Source: Gigaspora rosea (taxonomy: Eukaryota > Glomeromycota > Glomeromycetes > Diversisporales > Gigasporaceae). Taken from it: DNA of 64,000 nucleotides. Each line of letters opens with the position of its first letter. Positions within the stretch are counted from its first letter, which is position 1. Location: positions 1 to 64,000 of the forward strand of contig QKWP01000214.1 of the NCBI GenBank assembly GCA_003550325.1. Direction: 5' to 3'. Position numbers and translations under genes: made by a program. The notes under the pieces were generated by a model that saw only the letters and a program-made list of their open reading frames with translations, searched no databases and had not been told where the DNA came from. Positions 35,919 to 46,810 of this stretch are shown here, piece by piece.

Positions 35919-38249
35919 GTTGCAGATTCACCAATCAGATATTTTCTAACCATCAACTCTCCTAATAGTTTTGTGTAATATGGTTTAAAGACTATAGATG
36001 CATTTTAGTAAAAGTGTTTAGCTTTAAAACTGTCTACTTTACACTAACAAAATAGATTTCACACAAAATTTTAGTATAAAAAAAGCCTTATTTTGTCCAT
36101 AACTCTAACCCTAACTATTACTTTAATGATTTTTTAAAAATTTAATTTTTTTGATTAGTGTAAATTATTTGATTGGTGCATCTGCAATGATCTTTTAAGG
36201 GTTGCTTAGCATCTACTATATTGCGGCATTCTTATCATCTACATGGTTGTCAAATTTGTAGTGACAATTCATATAGTTGTCAACTCTATAATTACTGAAT
36301 TATTATATACAAAGTTGTTGTCAAATGGATTATATTGATCAGAGTTGAATTCTACTTAATATATTCATGAACTTTTGTATGATAAATGTCAACTCAATTA
36401 TTATATTTGATATTTTTAAAAATTAATTTTGTATAGTCCTTAATAAGTACACTTAACTATCTCTATATAGTATTTATTTTTTATACTACCTATCTTCTAT
36501 CTTCTATTCTAATAAATTCATCTATTTAAATATTTTTGATTGGTTATCTGTAACTTATTTATGATATCATGTATTTTGATTTTATTAAAAAAAATATAGT
36601 TTTGGTATTATTACAACATTGTCAAATTTGTAATTATTGCAACATTTTGATTTGCATGATTATAGTAAGATTTCATCGTAACTTATAGTCAATCTATAAA
36701 CTAATAATAAAATCAGACATTGTGCATCAAGAATAAAGAAATAACTAGATCTATATTTTAACTATAACAATTACAGTCTTCTTCATGATTATATTGTAAC
36801 TTCATAACAATTAGTTCTATTCATGATTTTAGTACCAGAAGAGAAAAACATGGAATTGTTGATTTCTAAAATTTTATTTTCAAAAATGGTTTTATAAAAA
36901 TTTAATATCTATTTCTGAAAATGAATTTTCTAACAAAACAATTCCAATTTCTCCTTGTTATATAGGCCAATCTGCACTACCCCAAATTTGTAATAAAATT
37001 ATCCAATCAAATTAATGAATTTTATATATCAATAATAAGTAAAAAAATAGTATTATATAACTTCTAGTAAGCACATAATAATCTACTTTAAAACTTTACA
37101 AATATTCGCTTTTTAAGTCAGCTCTTCTGATCAAAAAATATTTTTCTTAATCAAAAAATAATATAGACATAATAGCAGTCAGAGAAAATCTTAATATCAA
37201 AATAAGTTATATAACTTCTATTTTTGTAAGTACAAAAATGCATTTAAATTTTGTATATTTATTTAAGCTGCCAAATTCTACTTTAAAAAACTTATTAGCC
37301 ACTGTTTAACAAAAGCTAAATCAAATAGTATATAAATTATAGCAACTTATATAGAAGGTTAATAGAAATGAAGAATTGCAACATATACAAAACAGATATT
37401 TATACAATTACTTTTTGAGAAAGTAACATTCTACTAACAATATTCACAACAAAATTTATATAATAAATTTTTGAATCCAAAATTAGTAAACTTAAACTCG
37501 ATATAGTGAAGTACATTTAGTATTCTTTTGACATAAGCTATAGTTAAGATTTTTTTTTTTAGCCAGGAGACTTCACTATAACAAGAGTAAGTTGTATTAT
37601 GTTATGGCAACAATTATATTTTAGGTGGTTGGGTATATTCAAAAATTTAGTAAAAAGTACAACTAATATATTAGCTAGTAGTACTTATTTAATAAATTTT
37701 CACTAATACTATCCATTTAAAATATGACTATTATTGATAGAGTCACAATAATTAGCATTTTAAACAAAAATTTATAGGTTTTACAAAATTAGATTCTGAA
37801 ATATGTAGTAATGAATTGTTTAAAATTTTTGATAATTTATTAGAAATAAATTCAAATAATATATAGATATTAAAACAATATAAAGCAACTCATTTTAATA
37901 TAAAAAATACATAGAATCACTAGAAGACTTTAGGAATTAAGCCAAATAAAGTTTACAAATTATAACTAATAGTTTTAGATTTAGCTGATAAAATCAAAAT
38001 TCAAAATCTATTTATTTACTTAGATAAAGCTACAAATTTATTAGTATAAAAAAATATATATATATATTTTATAATTACCATACTATACCTGATACCAAAT
38101 CTAATCTATTACTATATCTAAAAATTAGTTATTGTGCAACCAAAATTTGCCTAGCATGTTATATTTAGTATCTAATTATTTTTATATCTAGAGTTTAACT
38201 ATTAAACTAATATGCTATGTTTAAAATCAAATTCTTATGCTATATAATA
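35919..38249. other. Long AT-rich region without a gene
   Basis: About 2.3 kb. 36000-36190 is a relative of the dispersed repeat at 29937 (AGATGCATTTTAGTAAAA also occurs near 44380). 36240-36330 has repeated TTGTCAA words. 37700-37980 has weak traces of a transposase-like frame (see the rejected list). Nothing here is a supportable gene. Confidence 0.4.
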
Positions 38250-38257
38250 GTTCAAAC

Positions 38258-39092
38258 TAGTGATTTGAACTGGTTAGACCACAATTGGGTAACTGAACTG
38301 ACCCGAAAAAATTCAGGTGAGCTGGTTAAGCAAATGCTTAACTAGTTAATCTGACATAATTGGTTAATTGGTTGACCTAGCATATTGGTTGATCTGATAT
38401 AGTCAATTGACCCAATATAATTGGTTGATCTAATTAACCTGCTACCTGACACAATTGGTTAATTTCAATTGACCCAAAATTAATTTTCGTGGCTTGTGCA
38501 GATTTCGGCATACGTATAGAATTTTTATTTTTCGAAACACACCTTTGAGCTTCTTTACTTGCTATATACTTATATGGGAGGCCTTTATTATAACTGATTA
38601 GAAGCTATACAAGGTGTGCAATAATCACAGTTAAGCTATTGGAAGTCAAGTGATATTTAATTTAAAAAATTCACTGGTTTTATTTTTCTAAAAATTCCAC
38701 CCAAGATTTGTAAATTCTTTATTTCAAAAGTTTTTTATACAAATTTTAATTTAAATTTTTAAAAAATAAGTACAAATTTACTTGAAGTCTAAAAGCTAGC
38801 CACATTTTACTTTATATTTTTTTTTATATAAGTTATTATGGAATATTTAGTTAGCTTGGTTGACCAAAATTACTCAGTTAACCCAGATAGCTCAGTTAAC
38901 CCGACTAATTCAGCTGACTCAGTTAATTCAATTGGCTCAGCTAACCCGATTAATTTAATTAATCCAATTAGCTCAGTTGATGGTTGGCCCAGATCAACTA
39001 GTCAAATTGAAATCATGCAGTTGACCCAATTGCATCCAAGTAAGCTAATTCAGTTAACCGATTAGGAATTTTTTACATGATTCAAATCATTA
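38258..39092. mobile_element. hAT-like element, 835 bp
   Basis: Exact 8-bp duplication GTTCAAAC at 38250-38257 and 39093-39100. Ends TAGTGATTTGAACTGGTTA and TGATTCAAATCATTA are imperfect inverted repeats. Subterminal regions repeat GTTAACCnG / CAATTGACCC words in both orientations. The 75-codon plus frame at 38838-39065 (rich in NPxxSVN) is just those repeats translated. Same family as 61847-63821. Confidence 0.85.
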
Positions 39093-39170
39093 GTTCAAAC
39101 TACTATACTATGCCCAGAATCTAGTTACTATACTATTTAGTTTAAACTACTATATTATGTCTATTTCAAA

Positions 39171-39488
39171 CAGGTGGCAATCAATTAATCAACAATCACT
39201 TCACTAACATAACATTTCACTGACAATTATTCACTGACAAGTTCATTTTACTGACAGTTTATTTCACCGAAGCTCATTTCACTGACAAAGTAATTCTGGT
39301 TATTGTCATTAGGTCAGAGTAGAGTTAGGTAGAATTAGGGCTAAACTTAGTGTGCTTTTTGAAAAAAAAAACTTGTCAGCGAAATGAACTTTGGTGAAAC
39401 AAACTGTCGGTAAATAAACTTGTTGGTGAGTATTTGTCAGTGAAATGTTATGTTGGTGAAGTGATTGTCAGCGAAATAATACGAACCC
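39171..39488. mobile_element. TTTCACCGACAA palindromic element, copy 2
   Basis: Fuller copy of the element at 33306. Left arm: CAATCACTTCACTAACATA, ATTTCACTGACAA, TTTCACCGAAGCTCATTTCA. Right arm: GAACTTTGGTGAAA, TTGTCAGTGAAATGTTATG, GAAGTGATTGTCAGCG. The centre includes TAGTGTGCTTTTTGA. The arms are composed of a repeated 12-mer-like word rather than plain unique sequence. Confidence 0.7.
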
Positions 39489-39489
39489 A

Positions 39490-40500
39490 TTTCAAACAAC
39501 ATGCTGAACAAGTTTACTTAGTGCATAGAGTTCGAATTATTTTGTAAAATTTTGTGAATCATAAGATTTTATAAATTTTAATAACAAAATTCTATAAAAT
39601 CTTATAATTTGCAAATTTTTATTAATAAATTCTAACTTTATGCACTAAGTAAACTTGTTTAACATCTAAAAATACATTAAATGAGTATATTTATTTTTTA
39701 TTTTACTTGAAATTTGGAGAAAAGATGCTTGAATTTGACTTTTTTGATCAAAAATCAAAAATTATGTATCTAATATCTAAAATTCAAGTAAATAAAAATA
39801 ATTATACCAATTTGATGTATTTTTGGATGCTAAACAAGTTTACTTAGTGTATAAAGTTGGAATCTATTAATAAGAATTTGCAAATTATAAGATTTATAGA
39901 ATTTTATTAATAAAATTCTATAAAATCTTATGATTCACAAAATTTTACTAATTAATTCTAACTTTATGCACTAAGTAAACTTGTTCAGCATCTAAAAATA
40001 TATTAAATTAGCAAATTATTTTTTATTTTACTTGAAATTTGGAGAAAAGATGCTTAAATTTGACTATTATGATCAAAAATTAAAAATTATGCATCTAATA
40101 TCTAAAATTCAAGTAAAATAAAAATAATTATGCTAATTTGATGTATTATTAGATGCTAAACAAATTTACTTAGTGCATAAAGTTAGAATTTATTAATAAA
40201 AATTGTGGATTATAAAATTTTATAGAATTTTATTAATAAAATTCTATAAAATATTATGATTCACAAAATTTTACTAATTAATTCTAACTTAAATAAACTT
40301 GTTCAGCATCTAAAAAAACATTAAATCAGCTGAATCTTTTTTATTTTACTTGAAATTTGGAGAAAAGATGCTTAAATTTGACTTTTTTGATCAAAAATCA
40401 AAAATTATATATCTAATATCTAAATTTCAAGTAAAATAAAAAATAATTATACTGATTTGATGTATTTTGGATGCTGAACAAGTTTACTTAGTGCAAATCA
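39490..40500. repeat. Array of alternating palindromes, unit about 325 bp, three copies
   Basis: The word TTTACTTAGTGCATAAAGTT and its complement AACTTTATGCACTAAGTAAA alternate along the block, as do TGGATGCTAAACAAGTTTAC and GTAAACTTGTTCAGCATCTA. Between them are ATAAAATTCTATAAAATCTTAT and TTGAAATTTGGAGAAAAGAT with their complements. Starts of successive units fall near 39500, 39830, 40150 and 40470. Confidence 0.8.
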
Positions 40501-41628
40501 TTTTCAGAAATTAATATAAATAAAATTTTAATATTTTTAATTATTATTATTAAAAATTTTATATAGTTATTTTTGGCAATTTTTAATTGGCTAATAAAAG
40601 AATTTTATATAGCACCTGATAATCCCTCTGACCCCTTCCCCCTAAAAAATCGGGTAATAAATGTCTCTATCCTTATGGTATAATTAGCAAATGCATAAAC
40701 ATTAGGTAATAAAAAAATTAGTTTTTTGGTTTTTATAACCAGTAAGTTAGCCTAGATTTATAAAAAGACTTCAATGTAATTTATTTAAAACTCAGATTAA
40801 TTTTTAGGAACTTTTTAATTTTTAATTTTTTTAGAATAATTTTGAAGTTACTTAACTAATTAGCATTTGACCTATTTTATAACTTTAGCTTTGCACCTCT
40901 TTATGCACTATACCGTACAGATTAAAAAAACTGGGTATTGCCAATTAAAAGATTTGTTTTAAATTTATATTCGAATTCTAGTTTTTTAGTTTTCAAAGTT
41001 ACTATATATAAAATATATCAATTTAAACAAATAATCTAAAAAAAATGTTATTTTTGGCTTCAGATACTAATAGTATCTGTTTCCTAGTATATATATTATA
41101 ATAAAGCATTTATTTATACATTTTTATACAATAATAATTTTGTTCAAAAATCAATTTCTAATGCTACTTCTAAATACAAACCTATTCTTTATTACAATCC
41201 TATTTTTAACAATATTTTGCTTTTAATTACCCGAACCTATTTTTAATCCTAGTTTTAAACTCTAACCCTATTTTTGATATTAAATCCAATCTATTTAATT
41301 GCGCTATAACCCAAATCTAAATATCGTACTTGTTCCAAATATAACTATTGCATTATGTTCTAAGAAAAATCTAAATCCAACCTATTTAATCGTACTATAA
41401 TCCAAAGTGCTTGTTCCAAATTTAACTATTGCATTATATTCTAAGGGTGATCATTTTGGTTAATCATGTATTGTCTTAAAAATAATCGTTAAACTAAACA
41501 GCTTTACTCACATAAGAAATTATTAAATGATTAAATAACTATGATTAATTTATTGAACAATTAAATTATTACAGATTCTCTTGAAACATGATCATTAAAA
41601 AATTTACTTTTTACAAATCTTTTCATTA
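40501..41628. other. AT-rich region without a gene
   Basis: A weak repetition of TTGCATTATGTTCTAAG with TTCCAAATATAACTA near 41325 and 41410 resembles the 130-bp satellite wording. Otherwise nothing. Confidence 0.4.
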
Positions 41629-41790
41629 GGGTAGTGACATATATTATGTAATATAATTTTACTAGACCCCCTACTCTCCTTCCCCCTATATAAGAGAAAT
41701 TTGATTGGTATTATAAACTTCTATATTTAACGTAAGATTTTAGAAACCCTTCATACCTTCTAAAATATTATGTAATATCTGTCACTACCC
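41629..41790. mobile_element. TTA-flanked MITE (PIF/Harbinger-like), 162 bp
   Basis: Left end GGGTAGTGACATATATTATG and right end ATCTGTCACTACCC are inverted repeats, flanked on both sides by TTA. A 3-bp TTA duplication is the PIF/Harbinger signature. No coding capacity. Confidence 0.7.
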
Positions 41791-41799
41791 TTACTGTCA

Positions 41800-42030
41800 T
41801 GCTGGCTGTCAAATCACTATATCAAATACTACAAAGAATGGCATTGAATTGCTACAAGAATGCCATTGAATTACTACTGTCGAATTGCCACAAAAATGCC
41901 ATAAAATCACTACAAGAATATCATCGAAACATTACTACAAGAGTACCAATGAACTTCCATATCGAATCACCGTCAAGTTACTATAAGAACAAGAGAACAC
42001 CAGAGAAACTCTGGAACAACTACAAAGATT
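41800..42030 (+). repeat. Decayed minisatellite (ACTACAAGAATGCCATTGAA)
   Basis: Six or more drifting copies of a roughly 20-30 bp word, such as CTACAAGAATGCCATTGAAT and CCACAAAAATGCCATAAAAT. The 77-codon frame here is this repeat read through. Confidence 0.65.
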
Positions 42031-42742
42031 AGAAATGTTTTTAATACAAAATAAAAAAAGCAAAAAAGAGTAAAAAAAAATACTTATACTTATAATCATT
42101 AATCTTCTGTAGGTTACCAGAAGTGTGTAATGAATTTGAGAAGTAGAGATCTAGACCTGGTCTATAAAAAAAATAATATTATTAAAGAATATTATTAATA
42201 ATGAAAAAAAACTTATAGACTTTGAATCATGTATATGATCTCTTACCTTTGTTTCTTTTAGCTTACAATAATTGAGCATAAATATATGATTGTTTTTTTA
42301 ACAATAAAAGAACAGCTATAAAATTTCTTTATGATTAATTACTTACTTTTGTCTATTTCGAGTTTTGAAAAAAAAAGAAATCCCAGTAAACAGGTTATTT
42401 TTAAAAAAAATTAACAATCAAGACATTGATTGACTAATTGAACACGATACATATAAATTTATATGATTTTCTATAAAGTGACAATTTTTGTAAACTTGTA
42501 TAATATTGGAGTTGTCCCTTCCATAATTTTACTAACCCCTAGATTGTATTAAAGTCCAAATTTTATAATCTTATATTAAAGTCTTGTAACATAATCTTGA
42601 GCTCTATTGTAACTCAAACCAAGTCTTTCTATATCTCAATTATAGCCTTACCATTATTAGAGTTTAGATAAAATAATTTAGGTGGTTTTAGTTAGTCTTA
42701 CTATAATAGTTGCAATTTTTTGACATAAGAAATTATTTTTCT
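42031..42742. other. AT-rich spacer
   Basis: No gene and no element ends seen. Confidence 0.45.
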
Positions 42743-42850
42743 TTTACAATTAGTGTTCTGCAAAAGATCCAGGTCTAGTCTGGGTCAAGTCTAGTTTGTT
42801 GAATAGACAGAGTTCGACCCTTAATTTATCAGAATCAATAGGGTTTGGAC

Positions 42851-43102
42851 TAGAGTTGGGCAACGAAACCCGAAACTATATATAAAATCCTGAACCCTTT
42901 TCCGAAACACCAAAACCTTTTTTGAACCCTATACTATACTGAGAGGGTTAGAATTTCAATTTTAGACTTTAAGACATAAAGTATATGATAATTAGATTGC
43001 ATTTCAGAAATGTTTTTGTTACTTTATAGTAAATGTACATTAGTTATTAACATTTTAATTTGAAAGTTTCGGAAAGGTTTCAGGTTTTGGGTTACAACTC
43101 TA
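42851..43102. mobile_element. hAT-like MITE, 252 bp, nested
   Basis: Exact 8-bp duplication GTTTGGAC at 42843-42850 and 43103-43110. Ends TAGAGTTGGGCAACGAAACC and GGTTTTGGGTTACAACTCTA are inverted repeats, with GAAACC / GGTTTC subterminal motifs. Confidence 0.85.
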
Positions 43103-43396
43103 GTTTGGACCTTACAAAGATCTGCTCAGTTAATGCCTGGTCTGGTCTTATTAGAATAATGCTAATTGCTGATTGGTGATTTAAGAAATTCTTTTGTTTT
43201 TATATATTTTTCTATTAGTTTATCAATAAACTTTCAAATCTGATAAATTATTAATCTACCAAGTTTGTTTTTGCTTTATAAATTAAATAGTTCATAATTT
43301 TTTAATCTAATAGTTTATTAATACTAATACAAACCTGTACTGTAGTATTTAATATTAGTGAAAACATACTTGGTAAGTTACTATTTTATTAGGTTT

Positions 43397-43890
43397 AGAG
43401 TTAACACTTCTATTTAGATTTATATATTCAGATAAATACTACATTATATAATATAACATGATATAGTATTTTTATAGCCAGATATAAATAAATCCAGATT
43501 TAAAATTATATCTGGATATATACTGGATTAATTCAAATATAAAAAATATATCTGGATTAGGGATAATAAAGTCAGTCTAGGTCCAGTCTTGGCCCTAGAA
43601 CTTGTAAGTCCTATCACATAGACCTAAGGACCAGGTTTTCATATAATAAGTTCTAGAACTTATGTCTGACCAATAGTATTAAGTTCTTGGACTTAGTCCT
43701 AATACTTTCTAACCAATTAAATTTTTTGTTTACTATTTTATTACTAATATTTTTAGGACCTATTGTGGACTTATAAATCTAGGTCCTAAAATTGGGACCT
43801 AGTCTTTAAAGACCAGGTCCAAAACCAGATCTTAAAGTCTCAGACTTAAGGAGTTTGCTATCCCTAATCTGAATAGAGGTATTAACTCTA
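43397..43890. mobile_element. hAT-like MITE (TAGAGTTAACA family), interrupted
   Basis: Ends TAGAGTTAACACTTCTAT and ATAGAGGTATTAACTCTA. Flanks ATTAGGTT and ATTAGATT match at 7 of 8 positions. Without the insertion at 43558-43866 it is about 185 bp, the same length as the family copy at 59700-59884, with the same ATATCTGGAT / ATCCAGAT interior words. Confidence 0.8.
43558..43866. mobile_element. hAT-like MITE, 309 bp, nested inside 43397-43890
   Basis: Ends TAGGGATAATAAAGTC and GAGTTTGCTATCCCTA. Flanks ATCTGGAT and ATCTGAAT match at 7 of 8. The interior is rich in GGTCC / GGACC words (AGGTCCAGTC, GGACCTAGTC). Confidence 0.75.
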
Positions 43891-44194
43891 ATTAGATTAT
43901 TATTTTTTACAGGATTGGTTTGGTGAAGTTAAAGAATAAATATAAAAAATAAATTAAATTAAAAAATAAATTAAATTATATAATAAATTATTTATAAAAT
44001 AAATTAAATTAAAAATTAATATAAATTACAATTATTATAAAACACACTTATAGTGTTTTATCACCATACTATCACCATATAGGTAAATTAGATTTGCAAA
44101 TCTGTATAAAAATAAATTTTATAAAACAAAAATAAATTTTAATTATTTTAGAGTTAGGGTAATGCTGGGATTTTATCAGAACTTTAGTATATAC

Positions 44195-44390
44195 AAAATT
44201 TAGCAAGGAATTTTTTTATTAAAGCCTAAAAGTGGTGTCATAAGCAAAATTATGAGATATGAATATTTTTTTAAAAAAATAACAAAAAAAATAAAATTTT
44301 ATGTTATACCTGATCTTAAATTTTGATTGGCTATTCTAATAGTTTTGTATAACATGGTATAAAACATTATAGATGCATTTTAGTAAAACT
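44195..44390. repeat. Dispersed repeat relative of 29937
   Basis: AGCAAGGAATTTTTTTATTA, GTCATAAGCAAAATTATGAG and AGATGCATTTTAGTAAAA. Confidence 0.5.
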
Positions 44391-44454
44391 TATAAATTAA
44401 ATTAAATTAAAAAAAAATTAATTAAAAATTAAAAAAATTATAATTTAAAATATA

Positions 44455-44626
44455 TAGTCTTCCTCCTCTATAATCACCTCCTATATAATCACAATACCTG
44501 TACAATCACATTAAATTTTGAGACAATTTATTAATAAACTTATAAAAAAAGACTTATATAATTACACTCTTTTATAATCACTAATTTTCTTGGTTCAAAC
44601 TGTATGATTATAGAGGAAGAAGACTG
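44455..44626. mobile_element. TA-flanked MITE (pogo/Tc1-like), 172 bp
   Basis: Left end TAGTCTTCCTCCTCTATAAT, right end TTATAGAGGAAGAAGACTG, TA on both sides. End sequence is related to the MITE at 24226-24959 (CTCTATAAT core). Confidence 0.7.
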
Positions 44627-44668
44627 TACTGTAAAAGACAATTAAATTTATTATTATTATATATACAG

Positions 44669-45018
44669 TAGGACTAAATCACACTACTGGTGTTCAACAC
44701 TAGTATGCGGTATAACATAAAGTTCAATATCAAAAAAATAAACAAAAAAATCAGAAGTTAAAGTTGATAAATATTAAGTTTGAGTTAATAGTTAGGGTTA
44801 GAGTAAGGTATAGTATAGTAAAATTTCACAAAGAGGTTTTTTTTAAAAAAAAGGTGATTTCATAGATAAAATTTTGAGTTAGAAGGTATTTTTTAAAAAA
44901 AATAGCAAAACAACAAAAATTTTATATTACATCTGATCTTTACATTACACAATATTTAAAAAATTTGAGGTAAAAATCATTGTGATTTGAGTACCAGTGG
45001 TGTAATTTAGTAACACTA
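44669..45018. mobile_element. Palindromic-ended element (ACTAAATCACAC)
   Basis: ACTAAATCACACTACTGGTG near 44673 faces ACCAGTGGTGTAATTTAGT near 44993-45011. Possible TAG...CTA hAT-type ends, but the flanks are TA-rich and no duplication can be read. The interior (44795-44930) is a relative of the dispersed repeat at 29937. Confidence 0.5.
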
Positions 45019-45714
45019 TATATATAAATACATTTATATATTAAAATAAAAATATTTATTAATCTAATTCATAAATATATAATTTATTTATTTATTAGTT
45101 TAAATATATTTAAATTTTTTTTTTAGGTTTGACAACTGAGGCCTTGCTCTTGTTTATTTACATTTCATATTGTTACACATAAAACAATAAAAAAACAATA
45201 TTTATTTAACTAGTGAAAACAAAAGCTTAGACTGCACTACATCCTTCTGTTTAAATATAAATTTTTATCTACGGCCAAAAGTTAGCTGAACGGAACTATT
45301 AGATACACCCAGTCTTTACGAAATAAAAATTGTTGACATCATAGAGTCCATCCACCATCTAGAGGCCAAAGGTCCAGAAATGTTAAACCCAAATAAGTAG
45401 TCTAACGACCTAACTACTTTTTAATTAATATTCTAGAATATTTTTCCAGTGGTTTCCTCCAAAAACCTCATATGACATTCCACATTACTTGTTTTCAAGC
45501 CACTTGTGACAATGTATCCAATATGGTAGATTCCTTCCCAATTTGGTTAGTGTAAACACTGTTAATCTTTTGAAGGGGGTATGCCAAAAAGCCCACTTTT
45601 TGAAAATCTTCAAACATCACCAACAACACCAAATAATTATTGCTTGTACAAAAGAAAGTGAGTCTTCCCATGTAGTCCAATTCAACAAAGAGCCACCCAG
45701 TACTTCTTCTTTCT

Positions 45715-45860
45715 GGTGAGTGATAAACTCTGAACTTGTCAGCAGGTAGTCTATGAACTTTACCTCTAAACAACAAGCACCAGTTTTTTGGTGAATGATA
45801 AACTCTGGGGCTACTAGCAGATACTCAATTAACTGTGTCCCTAAATAGTAGCTACCTGTT
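45715..45860. repeat. 75-bp tandem duplication with coding-like minus strand
   Basis: GGTGAGTGATAAACTCTG at 45715 recurs as GGTGAATGATAAACTCTG at 45790. The minus-strand frame 45495-45776 (MLFRGKVHRLPADKFRVYHS...) covers one unit and reads RVYHSPERRSTGWLFVELDY. The other unit gives a similar RVYHSPKNW. This could be a coding relic of unknown origin, but no family is recognised. Confidence 0.4.
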
Positions 45861-46625
45861 GCTTTATGTGTTTTTCTAGGTTTTTCACTGTTTTTCTTAG
45901 GACTTCACTTCAGATTTCTGTGTGTATATTGGTACAAGTGATCAGCAGTAGAGTTACAGAAGATCTTTTATATTGTAATTTAAATATACTGTATTTAAAT
46001 ATATTTTATACAGTATTAATTTATTCATAAAAATAAAATTTTAAATTTTACAAACTTCCCATGACTTTGTCATAGGTTAACAAAAAATTATTTGGCTAAT
46101 TTTTAATATATCCCAGAATTTATGAAAACAGCTATAATCAGGGGGTTTTTTTTTGTTTTTTTTTTAGCGAGAACACTAGGCTTTGTCAACTATAGTATTT
46201 AAAAATTTCAAGATTTCAAAGATCCGAACTGACCTGGATCTAAGTGATACAAGTTTGGACCCTAACTTTAGATATGAATTGATGTTTGGACTGGGTCTGG
46301 ATTTTTAAAATACCTGCCCAGTTCAAATAATGCTGAACACTATTTAGAATATATACATAGTGTATAAATAGAACTACTCTTATTATAATATATAAAATTT
46401 ATAAGGTAAAAGGGTAATTTAGTGAAGTTAAAATAACTAAAAACTTTTTGATTTCAATATTAAAATACTTTTTATTTTTTGTATTAAACTTTATATAAGT
46501 TATAACTTAAAATTATTTATATAAAATTAGTAATGCAACTTCTTGGTTTAAAGTAATATTAAATAGATTATACATTGTATCAAAAAGCTTAAATTTTAGA
46601 GAGGTAGGAGTAATTTGGCAAATTG

Positions 46626-46740
46626 ATAATTACATGATCCAGTGATAAGAATTGAATAATTTTTATACTATTTGATTCATCTCAATGAGATGAATAATAC
46701 AAAGTTATCTGATTTGATCACTGGATTGCAAAACATCATT
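46626..46740. repeat. ATCCAGTGAT palindromic MITE, short copy
   Basis: Left TGATCCAGTGATAAGAATTG and right TGATTTGATCACTGGATT face one another with GATTCATCTCAATGAGATGAA at the centre. Relatives: 46811-48086 and the nested palindrome in 24226-24959. Confidence 0.6.
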
Positions 46741-46810
46741 GATTATATGCTGCACAAAAATAATTCTTGAAGGGACCTTTGATGAAATGTAAACTAATAA
46801 ATAATCGATA

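Larger units (their letters stand above)
42751..46342. mobile_element. Candidate large hAT-like element with nested insertions, 3.6 kb
   Basis: Ends TAGTGTTCTGCA and TGCTGAACACTA are inverted with one mismatch. The flanking 8-mers TTTACAAT (42743-42750) and TTTAGAAT (46343-46350) differ at one base. Both ends carry AGGTC / GACCTG and TCTGGGTC motifs. Inside are at least two further hAT-like elements side by side, one of them containing a third, plus MITEs. No transposase frame is recognisable. Two independent elements of one family would be an alternative reading. Confidence 0.55.

Noticed and set aside
37700-37980. Faint transposase-like words (helix-turn-helix style LGIKPNKVYK) in AT-rich DNA
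   Set aside because: Needs several frames, and the resemblance to Tc1-type helix-turn-helix is too weak to support.
38838-39065. 75-codon plus-strand frame rich in N, P, S and V
   Set aside because: It is the subterminal repeat words of the hAT-like element translated; no start context or family resemblance.
45495-45776. 93-codon minus-strand frame (RVYHSPERRSTGW)
   Set aside because: Partly a 75-bp tandem duplication. I could not tie it to any family, so it is noted only as a coding-like repeat.
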